DNA of 13,118 nt, taken from the NCBI GenBank assembly GCA_027604665.1, contig JADGIZ010000474.1:1-13118 (forward strand), written 5' to 3'. Positions 1 through 7,781 of this stretch are shown here, in pieces. Each line of letters begins with the position of its first letter. The first letter of the stretch is position 1. This DNA is from Polyrhizophydium stewartii. Taxonomy: Eukaryota > Chytridiomycota > Chytridiomycetes > Rhizophydiales. The notes below the pieces were generated by a model that saw only the letters and a program-made list of their open reading frames with translations, ran no database searches and was not told the origin of the DNA. The position numbers were made by a program, and so were the translations under genes.

Positions 1-2798
1 GAGCACCGGAAGGCCGTTTTGTGGCGGTCCTTCTCGGCGATCGGGATGTGGTGGAATGCGTTCGGCATGTCCATCTTTGAGAAGACGGTCGCCTCGGCGA
101 GTAGCTCGCGGTTCTCGTAGAGTGTCGGCATGGGCGAGCGGTCCTTGACGGTGATCGCGTTGAGGCGTCGGTAGTCGACGCACATGCGGAACGTGCCGTC
201 CTTCTTCTTCGCAAGCAGCACGGGAGCGGCGTACTCGGAGGTGGAGGGGCGGATGAAGCCGTTCTCGAGGAGCTTGGCGATCTGCTCCTTGATGTGCTCG
301 TTGCCGGCGAGGTCGAAGCGGCTTGGTGGGCGGTCTCTAGGAGGCCTCGCGTCGGGGATCAGGTTGATCTCCATGGGTCGGGCGACCTCGATGGGAGGCG
401 GTTTGTCCGGCATCTTCTCGTTGAAGACGGTGTCGATGTACCTGCGGAGGATCGGTGCGAGGTACTCGGGGGCCAGGAAGGAAGGTGCGGCCGGTTCGGC
501 TGGGTCGGCGGAGACCTGGTTGACCAGGGCCTCTGTCGTGGGGAGTTGCGAGATGTGGATCTCGCCAATCTCGTCGTACGAGTGGAGGTCATCGTAGAAC
601 TCCTTGGACGGGACCAGAGCGACGTTGTTGGGTCCCAGTGCCACGGATTGTATGAGTTCGACCTCGAGTACGTCGTGGAGATTCTCGATGGTGTTGCGGA
701 CGTCGCAGACGGCTTGGTACGAGAATGGGTACCATTCGTGTGTGTCATCCGAGCCGTTGGCTTGGACCGTGAAGCTGTGGACGGCCCAGTTGATGTTGAT
801 CTTGTGTGCGTTGATCCAGGGCAAGCCCAGGATGATGTCGGCCGAGTGGAGGTTGGCGGCATACGCCTTGATGGCGCGCGAGTATGAGCCGATCTGGATC
901 GGGAACTCGCACATTGCGGCGAGGTCTGACATCTGACCGTTGAACGAGCGGGCCCGGGCTGTGCGTCCAGCCAGGCGGCTCGGGATGTCGCAGGACCGCG
1001 CAAACTCGCGGCTGATGATGTTGATGTCGGAGCCCGTGTCGATGAGGACTCGGCCATGTCTGTGGAGTATGCGGGCATCAAAAACTGCGCGTTTGCAGTT
1101 GTCAGAGAGCGCCGGTACGGCGTTGGGTTCATTCAGCAGTGTCCCGTCATCAGTTGCCGCGCGTTTGCGGGCGGGGGGTAGGGGCGCAGCTGTGTGGGAT
1201 GTGCGTACAGTCAGCACGTCGGCCGGATGTGTGGTCGGCATCTGGTGTTGTGGCACGCACCGTGGGTCGAGAAGGTTCTTCTCGCGGAGCAGCCGGGCAA
1301 TCGTGTTGTACGAGATGCTCCCAGCGTTGGCCATGTCTGAGACCTGTTGGTACACAGACTCGAACTTCTTGTCGATGGGTCTGTTGCGGCAGAGCAGTTT
1401 GCCGCCTTCCACCGTTTGGTGCGGTGTCTCATTTGGGTGGAATGGGCAGGGCTTCTTGAGGGCCGCCTGTGAGCCAGTGGTGGCGCGCTCGGTGCGAGGG
1501 TGGCCAGCCGCAGAGTACGGCTTGCTCGATGCGCGGTAGCTTGAGGCGTGTCTGCGCGATGTGGAGCTGTGCGCAGTAGGGGTGCTCGCGGGAGGCGTGC
1601 TGCTCGGACTGCTCTGCTTGACTTGGGCGCAGGGCAGCACCAGTGCCAGGCAGGCGTTGAGCGTGGCGGCTTTGCATGCATCAGAGTCGATCACCCTGAG
1701 GGCATCGGTGCCGGACCAGTCGACCGAGCGGATCGCAGCACAGAAGTTGGTGACCAGCTGCCCGTCTGTCATGGTCGGGATGAGCGAACCCAGCAGCTTG
1801 TACTGGTTGCAGAGCGACTCGACCAGGTGCGGGAGTGGCTCAGTGAGAGTCAGCCTGTTCATGCGGGCTGTGGCCAGCAGATGCATGCTGCGTGGGCCTG
1901 CCTCCACGAGGGCGTAGAAGAGTAGGAGTGGCGACGTCAGGCCGAGTGGGGTGCGACCGACCTCTGTCGACTCAAACAGTCGGTCCAGTGGACCGAGCTT
2001 GTCGGCGGCAATCGACCACTGGCCGTAGATCGCACGGGCCGCAGCGGGCAGTGAGGCGCCGTTCAGGACGCCAGGCTTGTTGAGGCGGGCCATTGCATCA
2101 TGGAGCATGACGATGCTCGAGAATGCAGCCTCATCGCGCCCCACCAGGTCGGGTGGGGGCAGGAGTGCCTTGTGGTTGGCCACCAGAGTGGCGGCCACCT
2201 TGGCGTCAGCATCCTCAATGAAACCGATATTGACACCGTGCGAGAGCGGACGGGTCGTGAGGCGGCGGTCCTGGACAATCTCCGAGAGTGGGATCCCGTC
2301 GATGAGGCACGCCTGCATGCGGGCGGCCATTGGTTGTTGCACGTGAGGCCCAGTGGCCGCCAAAGTGGCAGGCGCAGACGGCGTGGTCGGTGCGGGCGGT
2401 GCGGGCGGTGCAGGCAGTGCTGCCGGTGCCTGGGCCCCAGGGGCGTTGAAGGCTTTGCCGATCTTGCGTAGGAGTGCTTTGACCGCCGGGTTGACGCTGT
2501 TGCGTCCTGGGCGAGTGCCAAAGGGACGGCGGCGGCCGGCGATCTTGGGTGTGCGAATCGGCCGGGTGGGGTGCAGAGTCTCTGCGAGGCGGTGTGCGCG
2601 GCGTGTCAGCGGTGTGCTGTGTGCCTCAGGTGGCGCGGGTGGAGCGGGTGTGGGCAGTGGTACGCGCACGGTTGGGTCGGCGCTGCGCGTTGCTGCGGCC
2701 GAGGCGTCGCTGCCCATCGCAGCGGTCGCGTCGTTGCTGCATGTTGCGGCGACGGGAACGTCGCTGCGCGTCGCAGCAGTGGGGTCGTTGCTGCGCAT
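1..2798 (-). CDS. Gag-Pol polyprotein of Ty3/gypsy retrotransposon, C-terminus off the window
   Basis: One uninterrupted frame of 932 codons was followed codon by codon from 2798 to the left edge without a stop. The start is uncertain: in-frame Met codons lie at 2798 and 2330, and the frame stays open further right, into antisense of CAX. From the N-terminus there is a Ser/Asp/Ala repeat region (about 2798-2680) and a Pro/Ala-rich basic stretch (about 2680-2340). A capsid-like helical region follows (about 2330-1640), then a Ser/Pro-rich linker. Next comes a Cys/His motif C-x2-H-x5-H-x9-C (1448-1389), probably a nucleic-acid-binding knuckle. The protease active site reads LIDTGSDIN (DTGS 1040-1029) with the flap-side ILGLPW near 836-815. 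Reverse transcriptase starts near 300, with KKKDGTFRMCVDYRRLN and the motif A catalytic Asp in KMD at 71-69. Gag and Pol share one frame, so no frameshift is needed between them. Confidence 0.88.
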   Translation of the reverse strand, partial: MRSNDPTAATRSDVPVAATCSNDATAAMGSDASAAATRSADPTVRVPLPTPAPPAPPEAHSTPLTRRAHRLAETLHPTRPIRTPKIAGRRRPFGTRPGRNSVNPAVKALLRKIGKAFNAPGAQAPAALPAPPAPPAPTTPSAPATLAATGPHVQQPMAARMQACLIDGIPLSEIVQDRRLTTRPLSHGVNIGFIEDADAKVAATLVANHKALLPPPDLVGRDEAAFSSIVMLHDAMARLNKPGVLNGASLPAAARAIYGQWSIAADKLGPLDRLFESTEVGRTPLGLTSPLLLFYALVEAGPRSMHLLATARMNRLTLTEPLPHLVESLCNQYKLLGSLIPTMTDGQLVTNFCAAIRSVDWSGTDALRVIDSDACKAATLNACLALVLPCAQVKQSSPSSTPPASTPTAHSSTSRRHASSYRASSKPYSAAGHPRTERATTGSQAALKKPCPFHPNETPHQTVEGGKLLCRNRPIDKKFESVYQQVSDMANAGSISYNTIARLLREKNLLDPRCVPQHQMPTTHPADVLTVRTSHTAAPLPPARKRAATDDGTLLNEPNAVPALSDNCKRAVFDARILHRHGRVLIDTGSDINIISREFARSCDIPSRLAGRTARARSFNGQMSDLAAMCEFPIQIGSYSRAIKAYAANLHSADIILGLPWINAHKININWAVHSFTVQANGSDDTHEWYPFSYQAVCDVRNTIENLHDVLEVELIQSVALGPNNVALVPSKEFYDDLHSYDEIGEIHISQLPTTEALVNQVSADPAEPAAPSFLAPEYLAPILRRYIDTVFNEKMPDKPPPIEVARPMEINLIPDARPPRDRPPSRFDLAGNEHIKEQIAKLLENGFIRPSTSEYAAPVLLAKKKDGTFRMCVDYRRLNAITVKDRSPMPTLYENRELLAEATVFSKMDMPNAFHHIPIAEKDRHKTAFRC

Positions 2799-2830
2799 TG
2801 CAGCGGTCGCGTCGTCGCTGCGCGTCGTGG
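1..2830 (-). mobile_element. Ty3/gypsy-type LTR retrotransposon, partial (left end outside window)
   Basis: The minus strand carries a Gag-like region, a retropepsin-type protease and the first part of a reverse transcriptase, in that order. Protease before reverse transcriptase fits both Ty1/copia and Ty3/gypsy; the reverse transcriptase motifs (CVDYRRLN, then FSKMDMPNAFHHI) are of the Ty3/gypsy type. RNase H, integrase and the 3' LTR would lie left of position 1. I could not recognise a 5' LTR or primer-binding site to the right of the Gag region, where a tandem repeat and then host CAX coding sequence follow directly. The right boundary is therefore uncertain and was set at the start of CAX similarity. 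The coding frame is intact, suggesting a recent or still active copy, although the element may be truncated at its 5' end. Confidence 0.85.
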
Positions 2831-2837
2831 CCGTCCA
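2677..2837. repeat. Imperfect 27-bp tandem repeat (minisatellite), about six units
   Basis: Plus-strand units resemble gcgtcgctgcgcattgcag plus a cggtc-like end, mostly 27 bp with one of 24 bp. Reading plus, they encode variants of SLLRIAAVA; reading minus, in the Gag frame, they encode variants of DATAAMRSN. Both strands stay open because the unit length is a multiple of three. The last unit runs straight into the CAX-coding fragment, so the repeat lies exactly between the retroelement and the host gene. It could be an intron minisatellite of CAX or a repeat belonging to the Gag N-terminus. Confidence 0.7.
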
Positions 2838-3051
2838 CAACCTGTACTTCAACCTCCTGCTGGTCTTTGTGCCGCTGGGCATCGTCGCCGGCGTGCTCAA
2901 GTGGGACGACACCGTCGTCTTCGTGCTCAACTTCCTGGCCATCGTGCCGCTCGCCAAGATGCTCGACCTGGCCACGGACGAGCTCTCAAAGGTCGTCGGC
3001 CAGTCCATCGGCGCCCTCATCAACGCCTCGTTCGGAAACGCCGTCGAGCTG
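2803..3051 (+). pseudogene. Vacuolar Ca2+/H+ exchanger (CAX/VCX1 family), isolated N-terminal fragment
   Basis: CAX proteins export Ca2+ into the vacuole in exchange for protons through about eleven membrane helices. Here only about 75 family-like residues are present, from VHNLYFNLLLVFVPLG (about 2833) to SFGNAVEL (ending 3051). They cover the first two helices and the start of the c-1 ion-selectivity repeat, whose GNAVEL signature is intact. Full-length members are roughly 400 residues or more. The expected continuation after GNAVEL (an IVSIIAL-like helix) is absent, replaced by GC-rich low-complexity DNA. A possible splice donor, gtccgt, sits at 3052. Upstream, a possible acceptor cag ends at 2802 inside the tandem repeat. 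This is either a broken gene, one exon whose partners were displaced, or an assembly join. Family identity is firm; functional status is doubtful. Confidence 0.75.
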
Positions 3052-3059
3052 GTCCGTTG

Positions 3060-3190
3060 CCGCCGTTGTTGTGTCGCCCGCCTGCCGCCCGCCTGCCGCC
3101 TGACGGCCTGCCGCCTGGTGGCCCGACTGCCTGTCTCCCGCCCGCCCGCCTTGCTGCCCGCCCGCCTGCCGCGCTGCCCGTGCGCCCGAC
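3060..3190. repeat. GC-rich low-complexity tract (cgcctgccgcc / cccgcccgcc)
   Basis: Short degenerate direct repeats such as cgcccgcctgccgc and ccgcccgcccgcc make up this stretch. It lies within what would be an intron between the CAX fragment and the USP exon. Similarity to known exons is absent in all frames. Such tracts are prone to recombination and to assembly collapse. Confidence 0.6.
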
Positions 3191-3402
3191 CTGATCGCCC
3201 GCGGCGCCGGCCCCTCGCTGGCCCCTTGCAAGGCCGAGCCACGAGGCGCCGGGAAGCCCCGTGAAACGCCGGGTGACGCACAGAGCGGCGATGGTGGCGA
3301 TGGGAGGGCGGCTGGCGGAACACGCCGTATCGCACCCGCCACCCAGATGCTGACGCGGGCGCCTGCTGCGGCTACCCCGCTGCCGCTGCCGCCGCCGCAC
3401 AG

Positions 3403-3675
3403 GCCATGGTCTCGCTGCACGAGAAGGTCCGCGGCATCCGCAACGGCCTCGGCCGCAAGAACATCCCGTTCCGCACCGACGTCGAGTACGGCGACGCCCG
3501 CAAGGTCGTGCTCGAGCTCGTCGAGGCCAGCCAGGCCACGATCCTCATTGTTGGCTCGCGCGGCCGCACCTCGCTCAAGGGCGCTCTGCTTGGCAGCGTC
3601 AGCCAGTACCTCCTGACCAACGCCCCGATCCCCGTCATCGTCGTCCGCCACCCCAAGGGCCAGACCCCCAAGTAA
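3403..3675 (+). pseudogene. Universal stress protein (UspA family), C-terminal exon
   Basis: The frame encodes about 91 residues ending at TAA 3673-3675. It carries the ATP-binding signature of the UspA fold, G-x2-G-x9-G-S, in GSRGRTSLKGALLGSVS, followed by [17 protein letters not shown], the typical last strand. Family members are about 140-160 residues and begin with a V(A/L)VDGS-like strand, which I cannot find upstream. The exon start is supported by a CTGAC-like branch point (gctgacg near 3349), a pyrimidine-rich run and an acceptor cag ending at 3402. The first in-frame Met is 3406. The gene converges on kish, with 114 bp between stop codons. It may be the last exon of a displaced gene or may be spliced in phase to the CAX fragment. 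Family call is firm; completeness is not. Confidence 0.75.
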
Positions 3676-3789
3676 GGCAGACGGCCGCCATCTCTCCCCG
3701 AGTTGGAATGAAACGTTCATGAGCATATGTGATCTGCCTTGGCCGCACTGTCGCCCCGCGACGATGCGCCGCGCTGGGCGGCAGCTCGC

Positions 3790-4252
3790 TCAATTGAGCA
3801 TTAGGTTCACCGCCATGATGATGCAGCACAGCGAGACATATGGCGAGAGCCGCTCGCCTGCGAGCCGTGGGTGTCAGCACCCGCTGGAGCACGCCGCTCC
3901 GCACATCCAGCTGCGCCAGCAGCGGCTCACCGATGCGCGCCGCCTTCCAGAACAGGCCCAGCAGGCCCGTCTTGTGCTGGTCGATGAAGGGCAGCTGGCC
4001 GCGCACGTAAGTGCAGGTGCAGACAAGCAGGATCAGCACCATCAGCAGCGAGTCGAAGTGGAACAGCGCCGACTGCCGTGGCCAGGAGCCGCCGTGCGCC
4101 GCCGCCGCCCCGCCGACCGCACGGGTCGGGCATATGTCGCCGAGCGTGTCAGCATGCTCCGGCCGCACCGCGCTGCCGTCGCTCCTCAGTGGCAGGCCTG
4201 GCCCCGGCCGCTGCCGCCGCCACTCGCCATCTCCAACGGCGCCGCAAACCAT
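3790..4252 (-). CDS. KSH1: Kish/TMEM167 family protein (Ksh1), three exons
   Basis: Kish proteins are about 72-residue Golgi/early secretory pathway membrane proteins, essential in yeast. I reconstruct exon 1 as the ATG alone (4252-4250), then intron 4249-4073 (GTTTGC..CAG), exon 2 4072-3931, intron 3930-3858 (GTGAGC..CAG), exon 3 3857-3790 ending TGA. The spliced product is 70 residues. It has an N-terminal hydrophobic helix ([20 protein letters not shown]), the conserved central block [20 protein letters not shown] and a second helix [17 protein letters not shown]. Exons 2 and 3 join in phase inside IGER and restore the family sequence exactly, which is strong evidence for that intron. Exon 1 is less certain: the family starts MSA and exon 2 begins with Ser, so a start codon just before an intron is required. 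The ATG at 4252 is the best candidate, with an atypical donor. Confidence 0.88.
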
Positions 4253-4437
4253 GGCCGAGTGTCGCCGAGCTCGCCTGGAGCGTGGGACCGCCATCGCACT
4301 GCGCCAGGCAGCCGGCGCTACTCGACCCACAAGACGTGGATCCCCAAAGGCGACCGGAGGGTGTCTTGAGCAGCTGCGTCTCGGCGAGCATCCCGCCCCG
4401 CTGTCCCAAATATCGCTGCTTCCCGACACTGTCGCCA
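4253..4437. promoter_or_regulatory. Shared divergent promoter of kish and the RFWD3-like gene
   Basis: The two start codons lie about 185 bp apart and point away from each other, so both core promoters must overlap here, if the kish exon 1 is right. The stretch has no TATA box. It holds a GC-box-like cccgcccc (about 4391-4398). The RFWD3-like frame happens to stay open upstream through this region and into antisense of kish, but there is no domain or conservation signal in it. Confidence 0.5.
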
Positions 4438-7400
4438 ATGTCCAGAGTCATCATCATCGACGACGACGAGCCAGACGCGGACGAGCTGGGCGGCCCCGCA
4501 GCAAGCGCCAGCGGCCCAGGGGGCGCGCAGCCAGTTCAGGCCTCTCAGCAGCTGCGGCGCTCGCAGAGAGTGCGTCCAGGCCCGGCTGGACCTGCCGACT
4601 CGGTCTCACCGCCCGCAAGAGCGCTCGGCGACCACCTGGACAACCCGTCCGGACATCCGCCGGCGGCGGGCAGCGGCCCTGCGCCGTGGCCGCCGGATGC
4701 GGGCGGTGCTCGCCGCCCACCAACGCAGCTAAACGGCGCACGCGCGGCTGCAGCAGCTCTGGCAGAGCCTGCTCTCGGCGATGGCGACGCCAACGGAGAC
4801 GCAGACGCCGATGCCGACGCTGGCGAGGTCACCGCCCAAGACCTCGAGGAGCTTGACGAGTTCGAGCAGTCGATCGCACACCTGCGAAGTTCCATCATCG
4901 TTGCGAGTCAGGCGTCCGCCGCGGCCGCCGCTGCCGCTGCTGCTGCCGCTGCTGCCGCCGAGGCTTCCGAACCAATATCGCTTGTCGGATCTTCTGATGG
5001 CTCGTCCTTGGGCTCGCCCAACATCGGCGGCGGCCCGGCCAGTGCACAAGCGTCCCAGCGCGACGAGAGCCAGGGCACCGTCGGCGAGCTTGCAGATCAG
5101 ATCGCGCGCGACTATGGGTTGCACTCGCACCTTCTCGTGCAGGGCTCTGCCACGGAATCTGGCGGCGGTGCTGCGGCCGGAGGGCCTGCTGCTGAGATGC
5201 ACACGCCGCCCGGTGCGGCTCGTGCGGGCGGAGCAGCAACCACCCCGGCGGACGACGACGCCTTCCAGCCATCGCATCCGCGCGGCGTAAAACGCCCCCA
5301 TCCTGCCGCCAGCGATGGAGGCGGGTCTCCAAAGGATATCAGGGACCAGGCGCTCCAGCAGGAGCAGGCGGCCACCGAGTGTCCTGTTTGCATGGACCCG
5401 TGCACCAACTTTGGACCCCATCGGATCGTGACTTTCAAGTGCGGGCACTTGTTTGGACAAAGGTGCGCGGCTTGAACTCGGCCATGCGACTGTGTCTGCT
5501 TCAGCTCAGAGCCGCTAATCATGCCGAGCTGCGGGCTTGTCTGGTTGCAGTTGCATCCTCCGATGGATGGGGCGGGCGAAAAAAGGCCACAAACCAGGAT
5601 GCCCGTCATGCATGTGAGCTTTGCATAGCGCTCTCGACGCGCAGCATCGATCTATGGCTGACGACTGCTGGCCACTTGGCAGGAAGCCGATTTCGAAGCG
5701 AGACATGATACCAGTATTCACAAAGAACGTCGTCACGATCGACACCATGGAGCGCGACGCGGCCATCATTGAGGCCACGCGGTGTAAGAAACAACTCGAT
5801 ATCCTCCAGAAACGAAATGCAGAACTAGAAAAGGAGATTGCGCAAGTCTACCTTCTTCGCGACATTTACAAGCGCGAGTCGGAAGGCGCTCTCGCCAACC
5901 TTGCCAAAAGCAAGCACGAGATCGAAACGTAAGATAGGATCAATTTGGTCCCGTAAACCTGCTCTGCTTGACGAGTTTAATATGGGGTGGTGCTCATGGC
6001 AGGCTCAAGGCATCGATTGCTCGATATGCGGAACGCAACCACGAGCTGTCACTACAAATCCAGCAGCTTTCCGCTCCGTCGACGGCTCTTCCTCTGGCGG
6101 TTTCTGGCATTCCACAGGCACCATTGCCATCGCTGCCTCTCCAAATGGCGCTGTCACTGCCGCAGTCGACTCTTGGATTGCAGCATGCGGCTGATATCCT
6201 GTCGATCCAAAGGCCTGTGGCTTCCGATCTTGCTGCTCCAGAGTTTTCCGCGTCGCAGCCCAGGCCGTTTTCGCAAGAGTCTCTGCGGCGCTCCGGCTTC
6301 CATCTCAAGTCGACCATTAATCTTTCTGCGTCGGTGAGAAGCTAGTTGAGGAAGGAGCCTTGATCCGGAATCTGCGCTTAACGCACATCGCAGCCGAGCA
6401 GTGCACGTGCCCTTTGCCTATGCGAGCACTCGCATGTGCTCTTTGGTAAGCGTTCACCGGTAACTGTTGTCGCTGGCTGTTTGTTGCTGACTTTGAATAT
6501 CCTAGTGTCGCTCAAGGACTCGCGGCTGGCTGCCTTTGGCGTGCTTATGGTCAATCTCCGCGACACCAACCACCAGCAGTTTATTCCTGTCCACAAGAAC
6601 ACGATCCGCGACTGCCAGAGCAGCCAGAACAGCGACTGTCTGCTTTTGACGACAGCGCTCGACAGGACGCTCAAGCTCACGTCATTTAAAACGGGCCACA
6701 CGGTGCAGACGTGGGTTGCGAGCCGAGACATGCGATCCAAGCGACTATCGCTGACTTTGTGATATTCTTGGGCACAGGTTCAACCTTGACGCTCCGGGAT
6801 GGTCTTGCTGCTTCGACAGCAGAATGCCCACAACCGTCTTTGCCGGCACGGTCAGCAATCACATTCTGCAGTTTGACACGCGGCGGCCAGGCGAGACGCT
6901 CGCCCGCTTCAACTTCGAGTTTTCGATGGGCAAGGCCGTTCACTCGCTGAGGTTTGCAACATTACCGCTTCTCGCCGAGCTGCCGCGCGCCTCGACCTCG
7001 CAGCGCGATCGACAATCCGCCACGTCTGCCATTGTCGGCGCCACGTTCGATGAGATTGTCGTTATTCCGGTCACGCATACTGAAGATGCGGACCAAGGCG
7101 CGTGGGCTGTGTTCGGCGAGCCTATCAAGATGCGCGCCAGCACGCCCGCTGAACAGCGCGCTGCATGTACAGCGCTTGCATTTGAGCAATCGACGTGTGC
7201 CTGGGCGGCTGCGATGCGTCGCGGGACGCAGGGCATGCTCCATCGCGTCGGCCGTCTGGAGCCCCGCGATTCGCAAGCAAGCTCAGACGGAGGCGGATCG
7301 TTGCAAGTTTCTTTGAGCCAGCACCGCGACGACGGTCCGCTCATCTCAATCAAGGCGCAGCGCGATATGGCGGCCGCGCCTCCGCAAGTCAATATGACTC

Positions 7401-7705
7401 GCATTCATCTGTTCACGCTGCCCTCATCGCCTCCCCAGGGCAGCACATTGAATATTGGAGCAGGCAGCAGTGCGCACCCGCAGCAGCATCCGGAGCAGCT
7501 CTCGCTGCTGCTTGCGACTTGGGACCAGAGCAGCAGCGGCATCTGCATCTGGGACACCATGTCCCAGAGCAGTCAGCCGTGGATTGTTCTGCCGCTGCAC
7601 GAGGCAGGCCCAGTGATGGACATCAAGACGGCTCGCATCAATGGAACACACACCCTCTTTGCCCTCACCGAGCAGCGGCTGTTTGTGTTTGAGTATGCGC
7701 CGTGA
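4438..7705 (+). CDS. RFWD3: RFWD3-like E3 ubiquitin ligase (RING, coiled coil, WD40), seven exons
   Basis: RFWD3 ubiquitinates RPA and other proteins at stalled forks and crosslinks (Fanconi pathway gene FANCW in humans). Exons: 4438-5462, 5551-5613, 5683-5928, 6003-6333, 6394-6445, 6506-6710, 6778-7705. All introns are GT..AG and 60-88 bp; the total of 2850 bases gives 949 residues plus TGA, with every junction in phase. Residues 1-310 are disordered: an N-terminal VIIIDDDE, an acidic [15 protein letters not shown] stretch and 14 alanines (161-174). The RING runs from C315-x2-C318 through C335-G-H337 and C343 to C359-x2-C362; splicing exons 1-3 rebuilds it. Residues about 385-475 form a coiled coil. 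The WD40 part starts near 545, with LDRTLKLTS (exon 6), GWSCCF (exon 7) and a C-terminal LLATWD...ICIWD and [11 protein letters not shown]. The start was taken at 4438 because the open frame upstream is featureless and overlaps kish. Human RFWD3 is 774 residues, so the N-terminal region is longer here. Confidence 0.9.
5463..5550 (+). other. Intron 1 of RFWD3-like gene, splitting the RING domain
   Basis: Donor gtgcgc, acceptor ttgcag. Without splicing the frame stops at 5473-5475 just after CGHLFGQ. Splicing yields HLFGQSCILRWM, matching the RING continuation. A 69-bp second intron at 5614-5682 (gtgagc..ggcag, branch-like gctgac) follows after the final CPSC pair. Confidence 0.85.
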
Positions 7706-7781
7706 AATAGATTGCTGCGTTTACTTTGTGGTTTGCTTCTGTGCTATGGCTGGCTGCATCCAAGCAGTGCTCGAGACTTGG
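7706..7781. other. Short convergent intergenic region
   Basis: Seventy-six bases separate the stop codons of the RFWD3-like gene (plus) and the cysteine-repeat gene (minus). Both 3' UTRs must overlap this stretch or extend into the neighbour. No canonical AATAAA is visible on either strand. Confidence 0.5.

Noticed and set aside
184..936. Plus-strand frames of 110-197 codons
   Set aside because: They overlap the protease and reverse transcriptase coding strand in antisense and show no family resemblance.
2677..2837. CRISPR-like array
   Set aside because: The units are directly adjacent and degenerate, without unique spacers, in a eukaryotic context; it is a minisatellite.
2600..3400. 5' LTR of the retrotransposon
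   Set aside because: No tg..ca-bounded repeat or tRNA primer-binding site could be identified, and the other LTR lies outside the window.
4078..4437. N-terminal extension of the RFWD3-like protein by 120 codons
   Set aside because: Open frame only; it overlaps kish exon 1 and intron 1 in antisense and has no domain. The Met at 4438 begins the acidic/aliphatic motif.
3635..4438. Single 267-codon minus-strand protein covering kish
   Set aside because: It reads through both kish introns and beyond the true stop; only its middle part matches the family.
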